Positions 23,422 through 28,167 of a stretch of DNA of 28,167 nucleotides are shown here, one piece after another; position 1 is the first letter of the stretch, and each line of letters begins with the position of its first letter. The position numbers and the translations under genes are program-made. The stretch lies in NCBI GenBank assembly GCA_963693635.1, contig CAVOBC010000011.1, positions 1 to 28,167 on the forward strand. Direction: 5' to 3'. The stretch comes from CAVOBC01 sp963693635 (lineage in GTDB: Bacteria > Pseudomonadota > Gammaproteobacteria > Pseudomonadales > Azotimanducaceae). The notes below the pieces were generated by a model. That model did not search any database and was not told the origin of the DNA. It saw only the letters and a list, made by a program, of their open reading frames with translations.

Positions 23422-24087
23422 GTGTGCCTTACACTCCGACACGATGACTGGCGGGCCCGGGCCGGCGCGACCCTCCTCCGGCACCATGGCGTCGTTGCGT
23501 ACCCCACCGAAGGTGTTTGGGGCCTTGGCTGTATGCCGGGGTCCACGCAGGCGCTCAACCGAATTCTTGCGCTCAAGGGGCGTGCGCAGGCAAAAGGGAT
23601 GATCCTTGTGGCGGGCGATGAACGCTTCTTTGCACCGTTGCTCGAAGGGTTGCCGGTGCCGGCGTTGCGGCTGTTTCGGGCGAGTGCGGGTGAGCACATC
23701 ACCTGGCTTGTCCCGTGGCGCGGCCGGCTGTTGTCTTCCTGGTGTGGCCGAGTTTGTGCCCCACGCAAGATCCTCTCACCGATCGTCCGGGGTGCCTCGG
23801 ATCACGTGGCGATTCGCCTGTCGATGCATCCGGTTATTGCGGCGCTTACCCGCTCCACGGGGACGCCGATCATCTCCACGTCCGCCAACCCCGCGGGGAG
23901 AGCCCCGGCCCGCAGCGCATTTGATGTGCGCAGGTACTTTCGTAACAGTCTGGATGCGATCGTGCCGGGTAGCCTGGGTAATGCGGCTGGCCCGAGCGAG
24001 ATCCGTGATCTGCTGACCGGTGCCGTGGTGCGCCCGGCCGCCGTGGGTCAATTGAGCGCGTCCGTCGCCGGGAGTGCGCCGCCATAA
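23422..24087 (+). CDS. tsaC: Threonylcarbamoyl-AMP synthase, Sua5/YrdC/TsaC family
   Basis: TsaC makes threonylcarbamoyl-AMP for the t6A37 modification of tRNAs reading ANN codons. The 221-residue product has VVAYPTEGVWGLGCMPGS, LALKGRAQAKGMILV, HVAIRLSMHPVIAALT, GTPIISTSANPAGRAP, and GPSEIRDLLTGAVVRP. It is about 30 residues longer than E. coli TsaC (190) and lacks a clear WPGPVT motif: the matching place reads ASAGEHITWLVP and is followed by a longer linker (RGRLLSSWCGRVCAPRKIL). The start GTG 23422 is the first possible codon, since the purE stop TGA lies in the same frame at 23416. The stop overlaps the apparent aroE start. Confidence 0.88.
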   Translation: MCLTLRHDDWRARAGATLLRHHGVVAYPTEGVWGLGCMPGSTQALNRILALKGRAQAKGMILVAGDERFFAPLLEGLPVPALRLFRASAGEHITWLVPWRGRLLSSWCGRVCAPRKILSPIVRGASDHVAIRLSMHPVIAALTRSTGTPIISTSANPAGRAPARSAFDVRRYFRNSLDAIVPGSLGNAAGPSEIRDLLTGAVVRPAAVGQLSASVAGSAPP

Positions 24088-24893
24088 TCAAGCTCGCGGT
24101 CTTCGGCAACCCGATAGCCCACAGTCGCTCGCCGGAGATTCATGCGGCGTTCGCGGCCCAACGCCATCTGGAGATCAGCTATGAGCGCATCCTGGCGGCG
24201 GATTTCGCGACCGATGTGGCCGCGTTCGTGGCTGCCGGTGGCGCTGGCTTCAACGTCACCGCCCCGTGCAAGGGTGAGGCGCATGACCACGCTGATGACC
24301 TGAGCGAGATCGCGGCGAAGAGTGAGGCGGTCAACACCGTAGTCGTGCGAGAAGGCCGCTTGTGGGGTGACAACACCGACGGCCGCGGACTGATGCGCGA
24401 CCTGATCCTTAATCTCGACTGGCAGATCGCCGACAAGCGCGTGCTTGTGCTCGGGGCGGGCGGCGCGGTGCGGGGTGTCATGGGGGATTTACTGGGGGCC
24501 GGCGCGGCGATGGTCTGCGTGCACAATCGCACGGTCTCGCGAGCCGAAGCGCTTGTTCAGCAGTTCGGGGACCCCCGGCTGACCTGTGCACGAACGAACC
24601 CGGGCTCGGACTTCGACGTGATTCTAAATGGGACTAGTGCCGGGCTGGGCGATGCTTTGCCGGACGTTCCTACGTCGATCTTTGCCAGCGCACCCCGGGC
24701 TTACGACATGACCTACAGCGCAGGGTCAACGACGACCTTCAATGGGTGGGCCGCCGCATCGGGAGCGCTCGAGACGGCCGACGGCCTGGGGATGCTGGTC
24801 GAACAGGCCGCCCTGGCGTTTGAGCTGTGGACAGGTATGCGTCCGGATACCGGCCCCGTCATCCGCGGAATGCGCGCCGGGACCAACGATTAG
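24084..24893 (+). CDS. aroE: Shikimate dehydrogenase (NADP+), apparent non-canonical start
   Basis: AroE reduces 3-dehydroshikimate in aromatic amino acid synthesis. About 269 residues (E. coli 272) contain VFGNPIAHSRSPEIH (shikimate-binding serines), GFNVTAPCKGEAHDHAD with the catalytic lysine, GDNTDGRGLMRDL with the catalytic aspartate, the nucleotide-binding GAGGAVRGV, the HNRTVSRAEAL motif and DGLGMLVEQAALAFELW. Conserved sequence begins at codon 24090, yet no ATG, GTG or TTG exists in frame between tsaC and GTG 24216, which is inside the protein after the serine motif. The likeliest start is ATA 24084, overlapping the tsaC TAA stop as ATAA, where an ATGA junction would be expected; ATC 24087 is the alternative. 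Confidence 0.9.
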   Translation: MIKLAVFGNPIAHSRSPEIHAAFAAQRHLEISYERILAADFATDVAAFVAAGGAGFNVTAPCKGEAHDHADDLSEIAAKSEAVNTVVVREGRLWGDNTDGRGLMRDLILNLDWQIADKRVLVLGAGGAVRGVMGDLLGAGAAMVCVHNRTVSRAEALVQQFGDPRLTCARTNPGSDFDVILNGTSAGLGDALPDVPTSIFASAPRAYDMTYSAGSTTTFNGWAAASGALETADGLGMLVEQAALAFELWTGMRPDTGPVIRGMRAGTND

Positions 24894-24924
24894 TCACTGC
24901 GCGGATGTGGGTGCGGACCGGAAC

Positions 24925-24948
24925 GCAGGTCATCGAAGCCTGACCTGC
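24925..24948. terminator. Perfect hairpin in the convergent aroE / hypothetical gap
   Basis: GCAGGTCA and TGACCTGC form a perfect 8-bp stem around an 8-nt loop, 32 nt after the aroE stop and 8 nt beyond the stop of the convergent minus-strand gene. It is well placed as a bidirectional terminator, although neither side has a T-run. Confidence 0.5.
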
Positions 24949-24955
24949 CAAGCGA

Positions 24956-25765
24956 TCAGTTCGCCGATCGGCGCCCTTTCAATGCGGGATCGATGTGTCC
25001 CGGGTCAGCCCAAAACCGTGGCGAGTCGCGAAACACTGGCGAACTCTGCCGGTCAATGACAGGTTCTGGTCCCGCAGCACCTGTAGGCAGGCCGGGTCCG
25101 GCTTGCAGCGAGCGGATTGTGTCCGGCAGATCCAACGCGGCGCAGGTGGTTTCCACCACGGTGTCCAGACGCTGAGATGGCGTCTTTCCCAGTAACTCGT
25201 TGACGAAGACATTGGCGAGCAGCATGTCGGCGTGGCTGAGCATGACGCGGTGAGTAACCTGAACCTCGTCGTCGAATATCTCGATGAAGCGGTGAAATGC
25301 GTAGGCGACCTGCAGCCGGTCCTGGACGGTTGGTGCGACTGGCAGCGCAGGGAGCGCGTCTGCCAGCGCCTGCGCGTTGGCGACGAGGCCGATGCCATGC
25401 GAGGTGGCGGCGCACGCGAGTTCGTCCAAAAGATCCCGAACGCTTGTGATGTAGTCGAGAACAAAAAGGGTGACCGATGACGCCTCGGGTCCGCGCAGCC
25501 GCTCCAGTCGCTCGCTGCTCTGCCCGAGTTGCATTCGCGCGCGTGCGATTTCGATGTCGCTAATCGTTTGTGGCAGAGAGTCAAAGATCGATGACACGGA
25601 CTGATAACGCCGGGACAGCCACGGTTCGTGGAGTGTTCGCCGGATCATTGCCGGAATGATCGACATTCTGAACAGATCCTTGTGCGCGCCGCCGCCCACA
25701 CAATGTTCGGCGAGGGCGTCGGCTTTGTTGGTGAGGCCGCATCTTTGGTAAGATGGCGCGCTCAC
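24956..25765 (-). CDS. Hypothetical protein, helix-rich, family not recognised
   Basis: I do not recognise this 269-residue product. It looks mostly alpha-helical and soluble, with no signal peptide, membrane segment or clear catalytic motif. Notable stretches are TISDIEIARARMQLGQSSERL, VLDYITSVRDLLDELACA, LQVAYAFHRFIEIFDDEV and VMLSHADMLLANVFVNELLG. The L/A/D/E-rich composition favours this frame over the R/S/P-rich overlapping frames on both strands, which look like shadows. The start is uncertain: GTG 25765 sits only 37 nt from the divergent cyoE and would overlap its candidate promoter, while ATG 25666 (MSIIPAMIRR) is an internal alternative. It is convergent with aroE. Confidence 0.6.
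   Translation of the reverse strand: MSAPSYQRCGLTNKADALAEHCVGGGAHKDLFRMSIIPAMIRRTLHEPWLSRRYQSVSSIFDSLPQTISDIEIARARMQLGQSSERLERLRGPEASSVTLFVLDYITSVRDLLDELACAATSHGIGLVANAQALADALPALPVAPTVQDRLQVAYAFHRFIEIFDDEVQVTHRVMLSHADMLLANVFVNELLGKTPSQRLDTVVETTCAALDLPDTIRSLQAGPGLPTGAAGPEPVIDRQSSPVFRDSPRFWADPGHIDPALKGRRSAN
25725..25754 (+). promoter_or_regulatory. Candidate cyoE promoter
   Basis: TTGTTG (25725-25730) and TAAGAT (25749-25754) are separated by 18 bp, giving a predicted start about 40 nt before the cyoE ATG. The site overlaps the 5' end of the longest form of the divergent hypothetical gene. Confidence 0.35.
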
Positions 25766-25802
25766 CGTTCCATGCCCGTCTGAGTCACCGAATACCCACC
25801 GA

Positions 25803-26696
25803 ATGAGCTCCCTTAACCAAATTGCCCAGGCGCCGCCCCGGTGGCGCGACTACCTCGAAATGTGCAAGCCACGCGTGGTCCTGCTCATGTTGCTCTGCGC
25901 AACAGTTGGCATGTTCCTGGCGACAGACGCCATGGTTCCCTGGCAAGTCCTGGTGTATGGCAATCTGGGAATCGCGCTCGTGGCTGGCTCGGCGGCAGCG
26001 CTGAACCATCTGGTCGACTTCCGGGTTGATCAACGAATGGCGCGCACGCGCAATCGACCGGTCGCGCAGGGTCGCGTCGGGGCCGCGGAAGGCCTGACTT
26101 TCGTTGCTGTCACGGGCGCCGCCGGCATGGCGATCCTGATCTGGTATGTCAATCCATTAACGGCGTGGCTGAATCTTGCATCCTGGTTGGGCTACGGCGT
26201 CTTCTACAGCATGTATCTCAAACGTGCGACATCGCAGAACATCGTCATAGGTGGTCTGTTTGGTGCGGCGCCGCCGCTCTTTGGCTGGACTGCGGTCACC
26301 GGCTCTGTTGACGGCGGCGGGCTGATTCTCGTTCTGATTATTTTTGCGTGGACGCCCCCGCATTTCTGGGCGCTCGCGATCGACCGGATCAAGGAGTACC
26401 GGGAGGTCGATTGGCCGATGTTGCCCGTGACCCATGGCGAGCGGCATACGAAGCTCCACATTCTGCTCTACACCGTCATGCTCATCATGACGTCGGTATT
26501 GCCCTTCCTGATTGGGATGAGTCATCTGCTCTATCTGGGCGCAGCCCTTGCCCTCGGTGCGGGGTTCATGTACTGGAGCCTCGTCATGTTGTTAACCGAC
26601 AATCGGCGTGCGCCGCTCGCGACATTTCGTTACTCGATCGTCTACTTGATGGCCCTGTTCCTGGCGATGTTGGTGGACCATTACATTCCTATCTGA
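25803..26696 (+). CDS. cyoE: Protoheme IX farnesyltransferase (heme O synthase)
   Basis: This UbiA-family membrane prenyltransferase converts heme B to heme O for heme-copper oxidases. The 297-residue product begins DYLEMCKPRVVLLMLL and carries the first aspartate-rich motif NHLVDFRVD (N68, D72, D76) followed by RMARTRNRPV, then GVFYSMYLKRATSQNIVIGG and the second motif region WTPPHFWALAIDRIKEYREVDWPMLPV. About eight or nine hydrophobic segments are visible. ctaB would be the equivalent name if the partner oxidase is of the cytochrome c type. The SCO gene follows by 34 nt, suggesting a shared role in cytochrome oxidase assembly; no oxidase structural genes are in the window. Confidence 0.95.
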   Translation: MSSLNQIAQAPPRWRDYLEMCKPRVVLLMLLCATVGMFLATDAMVPWQVLVYGNLGIALVAGSAAALNHLVDFRVDQRMARTRNRPVAQGRVGAAEGLTFVAVTGAAGMAILIWYVNPLTAWLNLASWLGYGVFYSMYLKRATSQNIVIGGLFGAAPPLFGWTAVTGSVDGGGLILVLIIFAWTPPHFWALAIDRIKEYREVDWPMLPVTHGERHTKLHILLYTVMLIMTSVLPFLIGMSHLLYLGAALALGAGFMYWSLVMLLTDNRRAPLATFRYSIVYLMALFLAMLVDHYIPI

Positions 26697-26730
26697 TCCC
26701 GAGGTCCCCCGATCGATCCGGATCGTCTCG

Positions 26731-27315
26731 ATGGCAGGGCTGGGCCTTGTTGTTGTCGTGGCGTTGGGTGTCGCTGGTTTCCAGGCGCTACAGTCCCCGG
26801 ACCTCGGCGCTATCGGTTACATCGAGTACCCGGTTGCAAGGCCTGTTGCGTTTGACGCGTGGGCGATCACCGACCATCGCGGCCAGGCGGTCACGGCTGC
26901 CGCGCTCGCGGGCCGCTGGAGCATCGTCTTCTTTGGCTTCACTTACTGTCCGGACGTGTGCCCGGTCACGCTTTCAGTGCTGAACCGGGCGATCGCTGAC
27001 CTACCCGAACCGCCACGGGTCATGCTGGTTTCGTTGGACCCCAAGCGCGATACGCCGGCACGTCTCGGCGACTACCTGGCGGCGTTCAATCCGGATTATG
27101 TTGGTCTGACGGGTCGGGCTCGCGACATTCAGAATCTGGCGGACGCACTCGGCATGGCGTTCGTCCGCATTCCTGGGCTGACCCGGGGTGACTACAGCTA
27201 CGATCATGCGATCGATCTTGTGGTGTTAGACCCATCTGCTGCGCATGCGGGTTACATCAAGACACAGGATCCCGAGGCGTTGCGCCAGATCTTCCAGTCG
27301 CTGGCTGGCAGGTAA
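26731..27315 (+). CDS. SCO1/SenC/PrrC-family copper chaperone
   Basis: SCO proteins deliver copper to the CuA site of cytochrome c oxidase. The 194-residue product has an N-terminal membrane anchor (about 2-20, AGLGLVVVVALGVAGFQAL) and a thioredoxin-like domain facing the periplasm. The copper ligands are present: C73 and C77 in FTYCPDVCP and H159 in YDHAIDLVVLDP. Other family marks are FFGFTYCPDVCPVTL, VSLDPKRDTP and YIKTQDPEAL. ATG 26731 starts just after cyoE, so the pair is likely cotranscribed. The cyoE-SCO order is also seen in Pseudomonas. Confidence 0.94.
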   Translation: MAGLGLVVVVALGVAGFQALQSPDLGAIGYIEYPVARPVAFDAWAITDHRGQAVTAAALAGRWSIVFFGFTYCPDVCPVTLSVLNRAIADLPEPPRVMLVSLDPKRDTPARLGDYLAAFNPDYVGLTGRARDIQNLADALGMAFVRIPGLTRGDYSYDHAIDLVVLDPSAAHAGYIKTQDPEALRQIFQSLAGR

Positions 27316-27385
27316 GGGTGCGCGGGGTGTTCATCGCAAGGCACGTGCCGTACACTTGATCTCGAATCCGGGTGACAAAAGCGTT

Positions 27386-28167
27386 GTGGAAGGGTCCGAG
27401 CGTCTCATCGAGCAATATCAGCGAGTCAGGGAAACCTCGGTGGGTCTCTGCGAGCCCCTCGCCGTTGATGACTACGGGACACAGCCGATGCCGGATGCAA
27501 GTCCGCCCAAATGGCATCTGGCCCACGTCACCTGGTTTTTTGAGACCTTCCTGTTGTCCCCGTCTCTGCCCGGCTACTCGGTTTTCAATGCCCAGTTCGA
27601 AGTGTTGTTCAACTCCTACTACAACGGTGTTGGCGAGCAGTTTCCGCGCGACCGACGTGGCCATCTGTCGCGCCCGACCGTGGCGGAGGTACTGGCATAT
27701 CGCGAGCACGTCGATGCGGGAATGGCCTCGTTCCTGGCGATGGACCAGGACGAGGCGACACTCTTTCGCGTTGTTCTCGGCTTGCACCACGAGCAACAGC
27801 ATCAGGAATTGATTCTCACGGATCTGAAGTACAACCTTGGCAATAATCCCCTGCACCCGCGTTATGTGGAATCGAGCGCGCGCGAAAGCGGCGGGCTCGA
27901 CGCACCGGCTCTGCGGTTCATCCCGTTCGCCGGAGGCGTCAACGAAGTCGGTTGGGACGGGCGAGGGTTCTGTTTTGACAACGAAACGCCGAGACATGCC
28001 GAGCTACTTGTGGACTACAGCATCGCAAACCGGCCCGTGACCAACGGTGAATATACGCAGTTCATCGATGATGGTGGGTACGACGAGCCCGATTTGTGGC
28101 TGTCAGATGGCTGGCGCTGGAATCGTGAGTCGGGTGTTCGGGCGCCGCTCTACTGGCGTGACGAGGA
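27386..28167 (+). CDS. egtB: Ergothioneine biosynthesis protein EgtB, 3'-truncated by the window edge
   Basis: EgtB is the non-heme iron sulfoxide synthase that joins a thiol to hercynine in ergothioneine synthesis. The first 260 codons are present. The N-terminal DinB-like domain has MPDASPPKWHLAHVTWFFET with H47, and LHHEQQHQEL giving HX3HXE (H135, H139, E141), the expected three-histidine iron site. The formylglycine-generating-enzyme-like domain then starts (NEVGWDGRGFCFDNETPRH, NRPVTNGEYTQFIDDGGY, WLSDGWRW). The frame runs off the end without a stop. I choose GTG 27386 because homology starts soon after (LIEQYQRVRE); TTG 27356 is possible, and the Shine-Dalgarno is weak. egtD, the methyltransferase partner, may lie downstream. 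Confidence 0.92.
   Translation, partial: MEGSERLIEQYQRVRETSVGLCEPLAVDDYGTQPMPDASPPKWHLAHVTWFFETFLLSPSLPGYSVFNAQFEVLFNSYYNGVGEQFPRDRRGHLSRPTVAEVLAYREHVDAGMASFLAMDQDEATLFRVVLGLHHEQQHQELILTDLKYNLGNNPLHPRYVESSARESGGLDAPALRFIPFAGGVNEVGWDGRGFCFDNETPRHAELLVDYSIANRPVTNGEYTQFIDDGGYDEPDLWLSDGWRWNRESGVRAPLYWRDE

Noticed and set aside
22969..23697. Long minus-strand ORF (242 aa) opposite purE and tsaC
   Set aside because: Fully antisense to two clear conserved genes, with R/H-rich shadow composition.
27257..27997. Long minus-strand ORF (246 aa) opposite the SCO gene and egtB
   Set aside because: egtB on the + strand has clear conserved motifs; the antisense frame shows no recognisable family.

Overview
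This window is the replication-origin neighbourhood of a gammaproteobacterial chromosome. It reads oriC-dnaA-dnaN-dnaN-recF-gyrB, then gmhB, glyS/glyQ, tag, an HtrB/LpxL-type acyltransferase, a methyltransferase, trkH, trkA, rsmB, fmt, def, a LysM protein, dprA, purE, tsaC, aroE, a hypothetical gene, cyoE, a SCO1/SenC gene and the start of egtB. From memory of genome layouts (no search was run), this order closely follows the Pseudomonas aeruginosa origin region (gyrB, gmhB, glyS/glyQ, tag, acyltransferase; trkA-rsmB-fmt-def, LysM, dprA, tsaC, aroE). The genus cannot be fixed: the extra dnaN, trkH next to trkA, purE between dprA and tsaC, and egtB after the SCO gene differ from Pseudomonas.

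Region 1 (1-7780, all +): an 11-bp-periodic DnaA-box run and AT-rich stretch, then dnaA (GTG start), two tandem full-length beta-clamp genes, recF overlapping the second clamp by ATGA, and gyrB overlapping recF by 8 nt. Two parS-like ParB sites lie inside recF. Region 2 (7844-11425, all -): gmhB, then glyQ-glyS with a TGATG overlap. Region 3 (11511-13032, +): tag and the acyltransferase. Region 4 (13053-19616, all -): def-fmt-rsmB-trkA form a tight operon (ATGA junctions def/fmt and rsmB/trkA, a 29-nt overlap fmt/rsmB), followed by a 258-nt spacer, trkH and a methyltransferase. Region 5 (20106-24893, +): LysM protein, dprA, purE, tsaC, aroE. Region 6 (24956-28167): a minus-strand hypothetical gene, then + strand cyoE, SCO and a partial egtB.

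Two things stand out. First, the two clamps: the downstream one is canonical, while the upstream one keeps the fold and the acidic dimer-interface patch but is changed at several client-binding-cleft residues, suggesting a second clamp with altered partners. Second, most non-coding spacers longer than about 150 nt hold short-period (11-25 bp) degenerate tandem repeats, each spacer with its own sequence. The clearest is a seven-unit, exact-16-bp array grown from the 3' end of trkH. A separate 56-bp element is shared by two spacers in the same orientation relative to transcription, with a third core copy. aroE has no ATG, GTG or TTG start and appears to begin at ATA.
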